DNA of 64,000 nt from Candidatus Nitrotoga fabula (GTDB lineage Bacteria > Pseudomonadota > Gammaproteobacteria > Burkholderiales > Gallionellaceae). Position 1 is the stretch's first letter, and each line of letters begins with the position of its first letter. The notes below the pieces were generated by a model that searched no databases, had not been told where the DNA came from, and saw nothing but the letters and a program-made list of their open reading frames with translations. Both the position numbers and the translations under genes were made by a program. Below are positions 18,020-29,100 of this stretch, one piece after another. The stretch covers positions 1 to 64,000 of the forward strand of contig NZ_CAJNBL010000026.1 of NCBI RefSeq assembly GCF_905221025.1, written 5' to 3'.

Positions 18020-18411
18020 TTATTTTCTGAATATCTTTTGAACTGCATTCAATTGGCAGGCAAACGCCAAAATTACTGGCCAGCGGGTATTTTACTTGAT
18101 ACTTGATACGCAATGATAGTCAACAGTCGTTACCCGATTTCTTGGAAACGACTTCAACAACAATTTTTTTATTGTTCGCCTTGGAAAAGACTCTGAAAGA
18201 ACTTATCAAATTGAAGACAAGGCTGATTCCAGACACATTCCACCTTGACATGAATGAACAATTTGCACTGGCACACATGAGCGAGTGCCGGAATTATCAT
18301 ATTGAGCTTCTAAGTAACTCTAGCCGTATTAATCCAGCGTAAAACCATACCATTCTGTACTTATTACCTTAAATATTAGCATCACCTATATCTATAGTAT
18401 TTACTACCGAT
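18020..18411. other. Gap between lepB and rnc without a gene
   Basis: About 390 AT-rich bases lie where many betaproteobacteria carry a small DUF4845 membrane-protein gene. All minus-strand frames are interrupted, and none shows the hydrophobic N-terminus expected. A 79-codon plus-strand frame (18103-18342) lacks a ribosome site and is not called. Confidence 0.5.
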
Positions 18412-19215
18412 TTAATCAATGGATAAGCCAATGCGTTTCAAATCGCCAAAATTCATCCAGATCATAAACGCCTTGCCAACGATCATGTTATCTGGAACAA
18501 ATCCCCAGTAACGACTATCCCGACTATTATCACGATTATCACCCAGCATGAAATAGTGACCTGCGGGAACCTTGCAACTTACTTCCTCTTCACTGTAAGT
18601 ACAATTTTCGCGGTGTGGAAATTCCGCCACCGCACCGAGATGTATATTCGGCGCATCCGGGTTGACAAGTATTGCATGACCTTGAACGGTTAACATTTCC
18701 CTGAAGCGCTCCGTATGCACAAAATTTAACGCTGTTTCTACATAATTATAGTCCCCCTCCGGCCTCTGTTCCTGCACCACATCATTCACAAACAATTTCT
18801 TGTTGCGGTAACGGATATGATCCCCGGGCAGCCCGACCACCCTTTTTATATAATCAAGCGATGGGTTTTCAGGGTAATGGAATACCATAACATCACCCCG
18901 GCTGGGGGAATTGACCTGGATCAGTTTCTTGCCTATGATCGGCAGGCGAATTCCATATGCAAATTTATTTACCAGAATAAAATCCCCAACCTGCAATGTG
19001 GGTATCATCGAACCGGACGGTATCTTGAACGGCTCAACCAAAAATGAGCGCAAGAGGAATACCACCAGAATTACTGGAAAAAAACTCTTGGAATACTCCA
19101 CCCACCAGGGTTCTTTTGCAGACTCATTACGCCTTCTCTGCAACAGAATGCGATCCAGTAACCATAAGCCACCAGTAATCAGCAGCAAAACAAACATAAT
19201 TAAAGCAAAGTCCAT
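18412..19215 (-). CDS. lepB: Signal peptidase I
   Basis: 267 residues. It cleaves Sec and Tat signal peptides at the periplasmic face. Two N-terminal membrane segments (residues 2-22 and about 50-66) precede box B, IPSGSMIPTLQVGDFILVNK, which holds the catalytic Ser. Box D, DYIKRVVGLPGD, contains the general-base Lys, and box E is GDNRDNSRDSRYWG. It lies 19 bp downstream of lepA, its usual operon partner. Confidence 0.97.
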   Translation of the reverse strand: MDFALIMFVLLLITGGLWLLDRILLQRRRNESAKEPWWVEYSKSFFPVILVVFLLRSFLVEPFKIPSGSMIPTLQVGDFILVNKFAYGIRLPIIGKKLIQVNSPSRGDVMVFHYPENPSLDYIKRVVGLPGDHIRYRNKKLFVNDVVQEQRPEGDYNYVETALNFVHTERFREMLTVQGHAILVNPDAPNIHLGAVAEFPHRENCTYSEEEVSCKVPAGHYFMLGDNRDNSRDSRYWGFVPDNMIVGKAFMIWMNFGDLKRIGLSID

Positions 19216-19234
19216 CCTGATTCCCGTCGTTACG

Positions 19235-21028
19235 TTATTTTTCGCTAACCTGCAAAATGGCCAAAAATGCTTCCTGCGGGATTTCCACGTTACCTACCTG
19301 CTTCATTCGTTTCTTGCCTGCTTTCTGCTTTTCCAGCAACTTGCGCTTACGTGAAATATCACCGCCATAACATTTGGCCAATACATTTTTTCGCAGGGCC
19401 TTGATATTCTCTCGCGAAATGATGTTCGAGCCGATGGCAGCCTGAATAGCTACATCAAACATCTGCCGCGGAATTAATTCGCGCATTTTTGCTGCCAATT
19501 CTCGACCGCGATACTGGCTGTTGCCACGATGCAAAATAACAGCCAGCGCATCTACCTTCTCGCCATTGATTAACATATCCACCTTGACCACATCTGCCGG
19601 CCTGTATTCCTTAAATTCATAATCCATCGACGCATAGCCACGCGAAATCGATTTCAGTCTGTCAAAAAAATCAAGTACGATTTCGGCCATAGGTATTTCA
19701 TACACCAGCTTTACCTGTTTACCGTGATAGCTCATATCCAGCTGAACCCCACGCTTCTGCGTACACAGAGTAATCACCGCGCCAACATATTCTTGCGGCA
19801 TATATAAATTAACCGTCACAATAGGCTCACGAATTTCCTCAATCCTGGATGGGTCGGGCATCCTGGATGGATTATCCACCTCAATTACCGTCCCATCTCG
19901 CTGAACCACCTCATAAATAACGGTTGGCGCAGTTGTGATCAGATCCATATTAAATTCTCGTTCCAATCGCTCCTGCACAATTTCCATATGCAGCAAACCC
20001 AGGAATCCGCAGCGAAAACCGAAACCTAAAGCCTGCGAAACTTCAGGTTCATACTGCAACGAAGCGTCATTCAGCCTGAGTTTTTCCAGAGAATCACGCA
20101 AAGCCTCATACTGATTGGATTCTACAGGAAACAGTCCTGCAAACACCTGGGGCTGCACTTCTTTAAACCCAGGCAGAGCCTCCGCGGCAGGCCTGCTTGC
20201 AAGAGTGATGGTGTCACCAACCTTGGCTGCCTTCAGTTCCTTGATGCCTGCAATAACAAAACCAACCTCTCCGGCAACCAGAACTTCACGCGACTGCGAT
20301 TTAGGTGTAAATACACCGATATGTTCCGTCAGGTACTGTGCCCCGGTAGCCATCAGCAATATTTTGTCTTTGGGTTTCAAAGAACCGTTGAAAATCCGTA
20401 CCAGCATGACCACCCCAACATAATTATCGAACCAGGCATCGATAATCAAGGCACACAACGGCGCTTCCGGGTCTCCCTCAGGCGCAGGTACCTTGGCAAT
20501 TAGAGCTTCCAACACATCCCGCACACCCTCGCCTGTTTTGGCCGAGCATCGTGTCGCATCATGGGCATCAATACCAATTACCTCTTCTATTTCCGCAATA
20601 GCGCTTTCTGGATTTGCAGATGGCAAGTCAATCTTGTTCAGAACAGGCACGACTTCCACGCCCAAATCAAGGGCGGTATAACAGTTCGCTACCGTCTGCG
20701 CCTCCACCCCCTGTGATGCATCTACTACAAGCAATGCACCCTCACAGGCAGACAGAGAGCGTGAGACTTCATACGAGAAATCCACATGACCAGGGGTATC
20801 AATCAGATTGAGGTTGTATGTCTGACCATCATTAGCCTTATATTGCAGAGCTGCGGTCTGAGCTTTAATGGTAATACCGCGCTCACGCTCCAAATCCATG
20901 GAATCAAGCACCTGTTCTTCCATCTCCCGGTCAGAAAGCCCTCCACACAACTGAATAATCCGATCTGCCAAAGTAGACTTGCCATGATCAATGTGAGCGA
21001 TAATGGAGAAATTACGAATATGTTGCAT
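19235..21028 (-). CDS. lepA: Elongation factor 4 (LepA)
   Basis: 597 residues. This ribosome-associated translational GTPase acts in initiation and ribosome rescue under stress. [13 protein letters not shown] (P-loop), ERGITIKAQ (switch I), DTPGHVDF and NKIDLP are all present. The C-terminal LepA domain includes [21 protein letters not shown] and ends [25 protein letters not shown]. An AT-rich palindrome lies 46 bp upstream of the start. Confidence 0.98.
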   Translation of the reverse strand: MQHIRNFSIIAHIDHGKSTLADRIIQLCGGLSDREMEEQVLDSMDLERERGITIKAQTAALQYKANDGQTYNLNLIDTPGHVDFSYEVSRSLSACEGALLVVDASQGVEAQTVANCYTALDLGVEVVPVLNKIDLPSANPESAIAEIEEVIGIDAHDATRCSAKTGEGVRDVLEALIAKVPAPEGDPEAPLCALIIDAWFDNYVGVVMLVRIFNGSLKPKDKILLMATGAQYLTEHIGVFTPKSQSREVLVAGEVGFVIAGIKELKAAKVGDTITLASRPAAEALPGFKEVQPQVFAGLFPVESNQYEALRDSLEKLRLNDASLQYEPEVSQALGFGFRCGFLGLLHMEIVQERLEREFNMDLITTAPTVIYEVVQRDGTVIEVDNPSRMPDPSRIEEIREPIVTVNLYMPQEYVGAVITLCTQKRGVQLDMSYHGKQVKLVYEIPMAEIVLDFFDRLKSISRGYASMDYEFKEYRPADVVKVDMLINGEKVDALAVILHRGNSQYRGRELAAKMRELIPRQMFDVAIQAAIGSNIISRENIKALRKNVLAKCYGGDISRKRKLLEKQKAGKKRMKQVGNVEIPQEAFLAILQVSEK

Positions 21029-21073
21029 TCTGTTTTGAATTCCAAGATTGTCTAATTTAATTTACCAGCTCAT

Positions 21074-21107
21074 AACCTATTAAAAATAAAAATATTTTTA
21101 ATAGGTT
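21074..21107. repeat. 15-bp perfect palindrome upstream of lepA
   Basis: The arms AACCTATTAAAAATA (21074-21088) and TATTTTTAATAGGTT (21093-21107) are exact complements around four A's. They lie 46-79 bp before the lepA start. It could be an operator, or an AT-rich hairpin in the lepA leader. Confidence 0.65.
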
Positions 21108-21326
21108 TATAAAAATTCAATAAGTTAATCAGAGTTTGACATCAAAACAGAACTGGATTGAAAAAATTGAATCAATAATTTAAAGAGCTAGAATAAAGTA
21201 CACCTAAATTACAATTATACCTTGAAGATATAAAATCCTGCGGCATATACCCTGTATAACGCCAAAATTTCCCGGGGCAGTATTGCAGAAAACAGAAAAT
21301 AGAAAATTCAAAAATATGAATACCTA

Positions 21327-21360
21327 AATTAACAGGCTTATTGAATTAACAGGCTTATTG
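21327..21360. repeat. Two tandem copies of a 17-bp unit
   Basis: The unit AATTAACAGGCTTATTG occurs twice head to tail without mismatch (21327-21343, 21344-21360). The next bases (AAC) begin a third copy that fades. No function is evident. Confidence 0.8.
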
Positions 21361-21636
21361 AACAAATAACAAATACATGAAAAATTAATAAGATACAGGA
21401 AAACCCTCTATAGTTTGCAATAAATCTGGACTTCTGGTCCCATTTATACAGGACACACAATACTGGTACTGATTACTTTTTTTCCCACCCGCTACTACAG
21501 CAATTATCCCGGAGCAATTTAAGTTCAATTAAAACACTGCCATGCAATTTATCTTAGCGCATAAGCTTGTCCGGCGCTTGCCTTGTTCATAAATTTTGTA
21601 AACAATGGTCATGTACTTACATGGAGAAAATCATAA

Positions 21637-22104
21637 ATGCTAGACCAAGCTGTTGCCGATTTTACAATTCCTGCTACTGGCGGACAAACTTTTAATCTCT
21701 TTTCCGCACGCGGAAAACTCCTGGTAATTTTCTTCTACCCCAAAGATAATACTCCAGGCTGTAACACTGAAAATCAACAATTCCGTGACCTGTACACAGC
21801 ATTCAGGCAGGCTGATTGCGAAGTGGTCGGTATTTCACGGGACAGCATTCAATCACATGAAAACTTTAAGGCCAAATTCAATCTGCCTTTTCTTCTTCTG
21901 GCTGACACAGAAGAAACAGTATGCAAGCAATTTGGCGTAATCAAGCTGAAAACCCTGTATGGCAAGCAGGTACGAAGCATTGAACGCAGTACTTTCGTGA
22001 TTGACCAGGAGGGAATTCTCCGTGGCGAATGGCGCGGCGTAAAAGCCGATGGTCATGCCCAGGATGTACTGCAATTTATACAATCTTTACCCCGACCGAT
22101 TTAA
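21637..22104 (+). CDS. bcp: Thioredoxin-dependent peroxiredoxin (BCP/PrxQ)
   Basis: 155 residues. It reduces H2O2 and organic peroxides using thioredoxin. YPKDNTPGCNTE, near residues 34-45, holds the peroxidatic Cys in the BCP signature. The resolving Cys five residues later, present in E. coli BCP, is replaced here (CNTENQQF). A Cys in ADCEVVG, and another in EETVCKQFG, might serve instead. GGAG precedes the ATG. It lies 8 bp upstream of the PhoH-like gene and is probably co-transcribed with it. Confidence 0.92.
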   Translation: MLDQAVADFTIPATGGQTFNLFSARGKLLVIFFYPKDNTPGCNTENQQFRDLYTAFRQADCEVVGISRDSIQSHENFKAKFNLPFLLLADTEETVCKQFGVIKLKTLYGKQVRSIERSTFVIDQEGILRGEWRGVKADGHAQDVLQFIQSLPRPI

Positions 22105-22112
22105 GGAGCATC

Positions 22113-23528
22113 ATGCCTTCCCGTGATACACCGCCTGCAACTCATGCGACCAAATTATTCGTGCTGGATACCAATGTACTGATGCATGACCCAACCAGTC
22201 TTTTCCGTTTCGAAGAACACGACATTTACCTGCCGATTTTTGTTCTGGAAGAACTGGACAACAATAAAAAGGGAATGACAGAAGTTGCACGAAATGCCCG
22301 GCAAGCCAGCCGGTACATTGATTCACTGGTAAGCGACAGTAGTTATAACATTGATGCCGGTGTACCGTTACAATCCCTCGGCAACAGGGATGCTACTGGT
22401 CGCCTGTTTCTGCAAACCCGGTTCATCACCAACGAGCTCCCGACCAATATGGCAATCGGGAAAGCCGACAACGCAATCCTTGGCGTGGTAATGTTCCTCC
22501 ATAATCAGTATCCCAGCCGTTCCGTAATTCTGGTCAGCAAGGATATTAACATGCGCATCAAAGCGCGTGCACTGGGGCTGGATGCACAAGACTATTTTAA
22601 TGACAAGGTGCTGGAAGACACCGACCTGCTATATTCTGGAACTTTGGCTTTACCGGAGGACTTTTGGGAAAAGCACGGTTCAAACATTCAGTCCAGAGCA
22701 CAAGGCGAGCACACTTATTATACAATCCAGGGACCATTATGCCGGGATATGCTATTGAATCAGTTTGTTTATCAGGATTCAAACAATCAAGCTTTCTATG
22801 CTGTGGTTACAGAGCAAAATGGTGACATCGCCACGCTTCGCACCGTAACGAATTATACTCACAGTAAAAATACCGTATGGGGCATTACTGCACGCAATCG
22901 TGAACAGAGCTTCGTACTGAATTTGCTCATGAATCCTGAGATCGATTTTGTCACGCTCCTTGGGCAGGCTGGCACTGGAAAAACTCTGTTGACCCTGGCC
23001 GCAGGATTAGTGCAAATGCTGGAACACAAGTTATATTCTGAAATCATTATGACTCGCGTTACTGTCCCTGTTGGTGAAGACATCGGTTTTTTGCCCGGTA
23101 CTGAGGAAGAAAAAATGTCACCATGGATGGGCGCCCTGGACGACAATCTGGATGTTCTTAACACGCCAAGCGACGAAAGTGGAGAATGGGGTCGCGCTGC
23201 CACACGCGATCTGATCCGTTCACGAATCAAAATTAAATCCCTCAACTTCATGCGCGGACGCACTTTCCTGAATAAATTCCTGATAATAGACGAAGCTCAA
23301 AATCTCACCCCCAAGCAAATGAAAACCCTAATTACACGAGCTGGCCCTGGCACTAAGGTAGTATGCATGGGTAACATCGCACAAATTGATACACCCTATC
23401 TTACCGAAGGCAGCTCCGGACTGACTTATGTTGTGGATCGTTTTAAGGGCTGGAAACATAGCGGACATGTCACTTTACAAAGGGGTGAACGATCACGCCT
23501 GGCCGACCATGCAGCTGAAGTACTGTGA
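22113..23528 (+). CDS. PIN-PhoH domain protein (PhoH2 type)
   Basis: 471 residues. The N-terminal PIN nuclease domain (LFVLDTNVLMHDP, EELD and ILVSKD blocks of acidic residues) is fused to a PhoH ATPase domain with Walker A LGQAGTGKT near 303 and Walker B LIIDEAQN. This architecture (PhoH2/YlaK) is associated with RNA helicase and RNase activity. The start at 22113 follows AAGGAG; a longer frame inside bcp is rejected. The gene follows bcp closely. Confidence 0.93.
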   Translation: MPSRDTPPATHATKLFVLDTNVLMHDPTSLFRFEEHDIYLPIFVLEELDNNKKGMTEVARNARQASRYIDSLVSDSSYNIDAGVPLQSLGNRDATGRLFLQTRFITNELPTNMAIGKADNAILGVVMFLHNQYPSRSVILVSKDINMRIKARALGLDAQDYFNDKVLEDTDLLYSGTLALPEDFWEKHGSNIQSRAQGEHTYYTIQGPLCRDMLLNQFVYQDSNNQAFYAVVTEQNGDIATLRTVTNYTHSKNTVWGITARNREQSFVLNLLMNPEIDFVTLLGQAGTGKTLLTLAAGLVQMLEHKLYSEIIMTRVTVPVGEDIGFLPGTEEEKMSPWMGALDDNLDVLNTPSDESGEWGRAATRDLIRSRIKIKSLNFMRGRTFLNKFLIIDEAQNLTPKQMKTLITRAGPGTKVVCMGNIAQIDTPYLTEGSSGLTYVVDRFKGWKHSGHVTLQRGERSRLADHAAEVL

Positions 23529-23606
23529 ATAATTGTTATTACTACTGCCCGGCTTTACCTGATATTCACGTGCCGCCTGCATATTGATCAAATTAGCTAA
23601 GCATAA

Positions 23607-24011
23607 ATGAATATCATGAATAGAAAAATCCAGAAACCAGACTCTGAATGGCAGGAGGAATTAAGCCCGGAGCAATATAATATTTGCCGGCAATGCGGTA
23701 CGGAACCCCCTTTTACCGGGGAATACTGGGATTGCCACGACACCGGGTCATATCGCTGTATATGCTGCGGCAACCAGCTTTTTGATTCTGCTTCAAAATT
23801 CGAATCCGGCAGCGGCTGGCCAAGTTTTTGGGAGCCACATCAACCGGAGAGCATCACGATGCGCAAAGATTTCAGCCATGGCATGGAGCGTGTCGAAGTG
23901 CTTTGCAGCCAATGTGATGCACACCTCGGTCACGTATTCGAAGATGGTCCGGAACCAACCGGATTACGCTACTGCATCAATTCCGCTGCTCTGACACTAG
24001 ACCGGGGCTGA
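23607..24011 (+). CDS. msrB: Peptide-methionine (R)-S-oxide reductase MsrB
   Basis: 134 residues. It repairs the R epimer of methionine sulfoxide in proteins. [29 protein letters not shown], split by family blocks, leads to a first zinc Cys pair (CICCG) and a second (CSQCDAH); RYCINSAAL carries the catalytic Cys. The segment that in many MsrBs reads SGCGWPSF is SGSGWPSF here, so the usual recycling Cys is Ser. The enzyme probably uses another resolving Cys, and extra Cys occur in the N-terminal CRQCG. The start could be ATG 23607 or 23616. Confidence 0.95.
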   Translation: MNIMNRKIQKPDSEWQEELSPEQYNICRQCGTEPPFTGEYWDCHDTGSYRCICCGNQLFDSASKFESGSGWPSFWEPHQPESITMRKDFSHGMERVEVLCSQCDAHLGHVFEDGPEPTGLRYCINSAALTLDRG

Positions 24012-24034
24012 GTTACCCTGCATAATTTAAACCC

Positions 24035-24577
24035 ATGAAACTGCTATTTGATCTATTCCCGGTTATATTATTCTTTGTTTCCTTTAAACTATTTAATGTT
24101 TATGTAGCCACTGCGGCAGCAATTGTTGCTACTATTGCTCAAATTATCTGGGTAAAATGGCGACATGGCAAAGTAGATGCCATGCTGTGGGTTAGCTTTG
24201 CCATCATTGCGGTATTTGGAGGTGCCACACTCATACTTCACGATGAGACATTCATTAAATTCAAACCCACCATTCTGTACTGGGTATTCGCCACCATATT
24301 GCTAGGCTCCAGCCTTTTCTTAAAAAAGAACCTGATACGTACCCTGCTGCATGAAAAAATTTCGCTTCCATCCAAGGTGTGGGGACAGCTCAATCTGAGC
24401 TGGAGCTTGTTTTTTGTCTTACTCGGCATTATAAATTTATACGTTGCATTCAATTTTTCTATTGATGTATGGGTAAATTTCAAACTTTTTGGTGCTACCG
24501 GAATAATGCTGGTATTCGTCCTGCTTCAATCCCTTGTACTGTCAAAATACATGCACGAAAAAAAGGAAATCAACTAA
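24035..24577 (+). CDS. yciB: Inner-membrane septation/intracellular septation protein A family (YciB)
   Basis: 180 residues with five hydrophobic helices. KLLFDLFPVILFFVSFKLFNVYVATAAAIVATIAQ and the C-terminal LSWSLFFVLLGIINLYVAFNFS match YciB (formerly IspZ). It is an inner-membrane protein linked to cell-envelope integrity and division. It leads a compact cluster yciB-yciI-bolA-ppiC, an arrangement widespread in betaproteobacteria. The stop codon directly abuts the yciI start. Confidence 0.95.
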   Translation: MKLLFDLFPVILFFVSFKLFNVYVATAAAIVATIAQIIWVKWRHGKVDAMLWVSFAIIAVFGGATLILHDETFIKFKPTILYWVFATILLGSSLFLKKNLIRTLLHEKISLPSKVWGQLNLSWSLFFVLLGIINLYVAFNFSIDVWVNFKLFGATGIMLVFVLLQSLVLSKYMHEKKEIN

Positions 24578-24880
24578 ATGATATATGCAATTATTGCAGA
24601 GGATGTGCCAGACAGCCTGACAAAACGTCTGGCAGCACGCCCTGCACACATAGCTCGATTACAAGCACTGCAGGAAGAAGGGCGCCTTATTCTTGCCGGC
24701 CCCTTCCCGGCCGTAGATGCAATTGATCCGGGTGCGGCAGGATTTACCGGGAGTCTGATAGTGGCAGAATTCGCAACATTGGAAGATGCCGAATCCTGGG
24801 CACAGACAGACCCGTATATTACTGCCGGTGTGTACGCACAAACCATAGTTAAACCATTCAAGAAGGTATTTCCCGTATGA
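24578..24880 (+). CDS. yciI: YciI-family protein
   Basis: 100 residues with a ferredoxin-like alpha/beta fold. The [24 protein letters not shown] segment contains the conserved His and the GP motif of the YciI/YCII family. Members are small dimeric proteins of uncertain enzymatic role, related to muconolactone isomerase-like folds. The gene starts immediately after yciB and overlaps bolA by 4 bp. Confidence 0.93.
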   Translation: MIYAIIAEDVPDSLTKRLAARPAHIARLQALQEEGRLILAGPFPAVDAIDPGAAGFTGSLIVAEFATLEDAESWAQTDPYITAGVYAQTIVKPFKKVFPV

Positions 24881-25164
24881 CCTCGTTTTCCAACAACTCA
24901 GGCAACCGCATCGAAAAGATAAAGGCTCTCCTTGCCCCCCTTCAGCCGACACATATGGATATTACCGATGACAGTCACAAACATGCAGGGCATGTCGGAG
25001 CACGTAGTGGCGGTGGACATTATCACCTCCTGATTGTTTCCCCCCAATTTGAAAACAAACCTATAATGACACGGCACCGCATGATATATTCTGCGTTAGA
25101 TGAAATGATGAAACATGACATTCATGCATTGACTATTACTGCCTGTACGCCAGAAGAACTGTGA
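24877..25164 (+). CDS. bolA: BolA-family protein
   Basis: 95 residues. [23 protein letters not shown], read in two blocks, and the helix [22 protein letters not shown] match the class II KH-like fold of BolA. The conserved His is in the HALTI segment. BolA proteins work with monothiol glutaredoxins in iron-sulfur trafficking and affect morphology and stress response. It overlaps yciI by 4 bp and is followed at 40 bp by the parvulin gene. Confidence 0.94.
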   Translation: MTSFSNNSGNRIEKIKALLAPLQPTHMDITDDSHKHAGHVGARSGGGHYHLLIVSPQFENKPIMTRHRMIYSALDEMMKHDIHALTITACTPEEL

Positions 25165-25203
25165 TTCTTAATATTATTTAATCTTTCCAACGAGGACAAA
25201 ACA

Positions 25204-26016
25204 ATGCTGAAATTTCAAAAACTTGCCACTGTTGCCTTATTTTCTGCATTTGCAATTAATCAGGTCCATGCGCAAGAAAATACTGCAGGTGCTACAGAAC
25301 CGGAAAAGCCTGTTGCCGTAGTGAATGGCATTGCCATTCCTCAAGCACACGTAAACATGCTTGTCAAAAATGCCTCTCAGCAGGGGAAACGAGACACTCC
25401 CGAGCTACGCGCTGCTATTAAGGATGAACTGATCAACCGCGAAATTATGGCACAGGAAGCAATAAAACAAGGTCTCGACAAGCAACCTGATACCATTAGT
25501 CAATTTGAACTGGCCAAAAAAAATGTTCTTGTCAGTGTGTTTTACCAAAATTATCTTAAAACCCACCCTGTTAGCGAAGATTCAATTAAGCAGGAATATG
25601 AGAATTTCAAAAAATCGACCGGGTCCAAAGAATACAATGTCCGGCACATTTTAGTAAAAACTGAAAATGAAGCAAAGACGATTGCTGCTCAATTAAAAAA
25701 GGGAGCAAAATTCGAAGATCTAGCGAAAAAACACTCCCTGGACCCAGGTTCGCGTGATAAGGGCGGGGATCTGGGTTGGGCTTTACCAGGTAATTTCATG
25801 CCAGCATTTGCAGATGCCCTTACAAGCCTGAAAAAAGGTGGGGTGAGCGCACCGGTACATGTTGATACTGGCTGGCATTTGATCAAGCAGGAAGGTGTAC
25901 GCGACTTTAAATTTCCAGATTATCGGGATGTAAAAGGAAATATCATGCAACGCCTGCAATTGCAATCTGTCCAGAAGACACTAAATGATTTGCGTACAAG
26001 TGCAAAGATAGAATAA
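25204..26016 (+). CDS. Periplasmic parvulin-type peptidyl-prolyl isomerase
   Basis: 270 residues. A signal peptide (residues 1-23, ending VHAQE) is followed by a SurA/PrsA-like chaperone N-domain (PEKPVAVVNGIAIPQ) and a PpiC/parvulin domain: EYNVRHILVKTENEAKTIAAQLKKG, then FEDLAKKHSLDPGSRDKGGDLGW and FGH-equivalent TGWHLIK. It assists folding of exported and outer-membrane proteins. GAGGA precedes the ATG. A strong terminator closes the operon. Confidence 0.93.
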   Translation: MLKFQKLATVALFSAFAINQVHAQENTAGATEPEKPVAVVNGIAIPQAHVNMLVKNASQQGKRDTPELRAAIKDELINREIMAQEAIKQGLDKQPDTISQFELAKKNVLVSVFYQNYLKTHPVSEDSIKQEYENFKKSTGSKEYNVRHILVKTENEAKTIAAQLKKGAKFEDLAKKHSLDPGSRDKGGDLGWALPGNFMPAFADALTSLKKGGVSAPVHVDTGWHLIKQEGVRDFKFPDYRDVKGNIMQRLQLQSVQKTLNDLRTSAKIE

Positions 26017-26032
26017 ATCTAGTATATCCACC

Positions 26033-26068
26033 GGAATAAAAAGCGGCCGTGAGGCCGCTTTTTATTCC
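26033..26068. terminator. Bidirectional intrinsic terminator between ppiC-like gene and purL
   Basis: A perfect 16-bp stem (26033-26048 with 26053-26068) and a GTGA tetraloop, with a GGCC core flanked by A5/T5 tracts on both sides. It can terminate the rightward ppiC-like transcript and the leftward-converging purL transcript. Confidence 0.95.
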
Positions 26069-26118
26069 AAATCATTTTATTCCTGATAGCCGCTGACAAA
26101 CCCAGACAACCAAAATAG

Positions 26119-29100
26119 TTAATTAACCCACTTACGCGCATTCTGGAACATGCGCAGCCATGCGCCGTTTACAGTCCATTCAGCTGGACGCCAGGAATAT
26201 TGCAAAGCCAGAAACAACCGTTCCGGGTGCGGCATCATAATATTGAATCTCCCATCCACCGAAGTCAATCCGGTAATACCCTGTGGTGAACCATTTGGAT
26301 TCAAGGGATAAATCTCTGTTGGTTGGCCATAGTGATTCACATAACGGAGCGTAATCAACGGTTGCGCCACGTTCAGGTGCTGGCCATTGCGGAAACGGGC
26401 ATATCCTTCACCATGTGCCACCACTATGGGCATGCGGCTTCCAGCCATCCCATCAAATAATATTGAAGGGGAATGCTGTACTTCCACCATCACGAAACGT
26501 GATTCAAACTGTTCCGAAAGGTTACGTCCAAAATGGGCCCAATGCTCGGCTCCAGGAATAATTTCATGCAAGTTACTCATCATCTGGCAACCATTGCACA
26601 CGCCCAAGGCAAACGTATTATCACGCTTGAAAAAAACCTCAAACTCATCCCGTGCCCGCTGGTTAAACAATATAGATTTTGCCCATCCTTCCCCTGCTCC
26701 CAACACATCGCCATAGGAAAAGCCACCGCATGCAGCCAGTCCGTGAAATTCCGCCAATTTCACGCGACCGGAAATAATATCGCTCATGTGTACATCCACC
26801 GATGCAAAGCCAGCCCGGTCGAACGCCGCGGCCATTTCAACATGTCCATTCACTCCCTGCTCACGCAATATTGCAATCTTTGGGCGCAATTTCAACAGTG
26901 CAGGCGCTACAATACTCACATTCAGGTCATATGTAAGCTGCACATGCAAGCCAGGATCGGCAGAATCCAGAATACAGTCATATTCCTGCTGGGCACAAAC
27001 CGGATTGTCACGCAATTTCTGCATGTGGAAGGTCGTTTCCGACCAGATACGTCTCAAATTGACACCCGTATCACTGAACAGCGTAGTACCCTGCTTCTGG
27101 ATACGAATCAAACCGCTTGTGTCCAGTGTAGCAATGGAATGTACCGCATCAAGACCAACGTTTTTACACATGGCCTGAATATAAAGAACGTCCTTGCGAT
27201 TTACCTGAATTACTGCACCCAACTCTTCATTGAACAGGCTACTCAGGACATCACCAGGCAGTCCATCCATTTGTATGGTCAGACCAACATGAGCAGCAAA
27301 TGCCATTTCACAAAGTGTAGTAAATAGTCCGCCATCGGAACGGTCATGATAGGCGAACAGCCTACCTTCACCATTCAGACGCTGGATAACATCAAAAAAG
27401 TTTTTTAATTTTTTGGCATTGTCCAGGTCGGGGCCGACATTCCCGGTCTGTTTATACACCTGTGCCAGTGCAGACCCGCCCATACGGTTCTTGCCTTCCC
27501 CCAAGTCAATCAATAACAGCACGGTATCTAAATTGACCACCAATTGCGGCGTTAAAGTGCGACTCACATCCACGCAAGGAGCAAACGCTGTCACAACGAG
27601 TGAAAGTGGGGCCGTTACTTCCTTTCTATCGAGGCCTTCCTGCCAGGCAGATCGCATGGACATGGAGTCCTTGCCCACCGGAATACTGATACCAAGCTGC
27701 GGACATAGCTCCATGCCAACTGCACGCACAGTATCAAACAGGGCGGCATCTTCGCCATTATGGCCGGCTGCGGCCATCCAGTTGGCTGATAATTTAATAT
27801 CACCGATTTTTTCAATATGCGCCGCTGCTATATTGGTTATCGCCTCCCCAACTGCCATTCTGCCAGACGAAGGAGCATTGAAAACCGCAAGAGGTGAACG
27901 CTCACCCAAAGCAAACGCTTCACCAAGTACAGTGTTAAAACCCCTCAGAACAACCGCCACATCCGCGACTGGAACCTGCCATGGACCAACCATCTGGTCA
28001 CGCGCACTCATCCCACCCACAGTGCGGTCACCAATGCTGACAAGAAAAGTTTTGTCAGCTACGGAAGGCAAGCGAAGAATGCGCTCAATTGCATCCTTGA
28101 GATCGATTTCTCTAGGATCAAATTCAGGAAGCTCGACAAGCCGGCGCTTCACATTACGTGTCATTCTAGGAGGTTTGCCTAACAACACCGACAAGGGCAT
28201 ATCCACTGCATTATTTTCAAATAACTCATCATGCACTATCAACTTATCCTCGGGAATCGCATTTCCCAGAATGGCAAACGGACAGCGCTCACGCTCGCAC
28301 AGAGCTTTAAATTCCGCCAAGCGACTCGAATCTATAGCGAGAACATAACGTTCCTGTGCTTCGTTACTCCAAATCTGCAATGGCGACATACCCTTCTCTT
28401 CAGAAGGAATAGCACGCAATTCAAAATAAGCACCCCGGCCTCCACCATGTACCAACTCAGGTAACGCATTGGAAACCCCTCCTGCGCCAACATCATGTAT
28501 GGACAGGATCGGATTATGTTCACCCAACTGCCAGCAACGGTCAATTACTTCCTGCGCACGGCGTTGCATTTCTGGATTTCCTCTCTGAACCGAAGCAAAA
28601 TCGAGATCTTCTGCATTAGCTCCCGTATCCATGCTGGATGCAGCTCCTCCGCCAAGCCCGATCAGCATCCCTGCTCCACCCAGCTGTATCAGCAACGCGC
28701 CTACAGGCAATGCCTGTTTGTGGGTATGCAATGCCGAAATACTGCCCACTCCGCCCGCCAGCATAATAGGTTTATGATAGCCACGTACTTCACCATTGAC
28801 AGTTTCTTCATAGGTCCGAAAATAGCCAGCCAGATTCGGGCGACCAAACTCGTTATTGAATGCGGCTCCACCGATCGGTCCTTCCAGCATGATCTGCAAG
28901 GCAGAGGCGATGCGGGAAGGCTTTCCGTAAACTGAAGGAGCTACATTTTCATCTTCATCTAAAGAAATGCCTGAATCAGCTCCTCCAGTCCTTTCCCATA
29001 ACTGCCCGAATCCTGGAATATTCAGATTAGACACTGAAAAACCGGTCAGCCCCGCCTTTGGTTTGGAGCCCACTCCAGTCGCACCTTCATCTCTTATTTC

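Larger units (their letters stand above)
21029..21636. other. Long AT-rich divergent intergenic region (lepA / bcp)
   Basis: About 600 bp contain no gene I can support. The region carries a 15-bp palindrome near lepA and a two-copy 17-bp tandem repeat in the middle, listed separately. Promoters for both divergent genes should be here. Confidence 0.55.
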
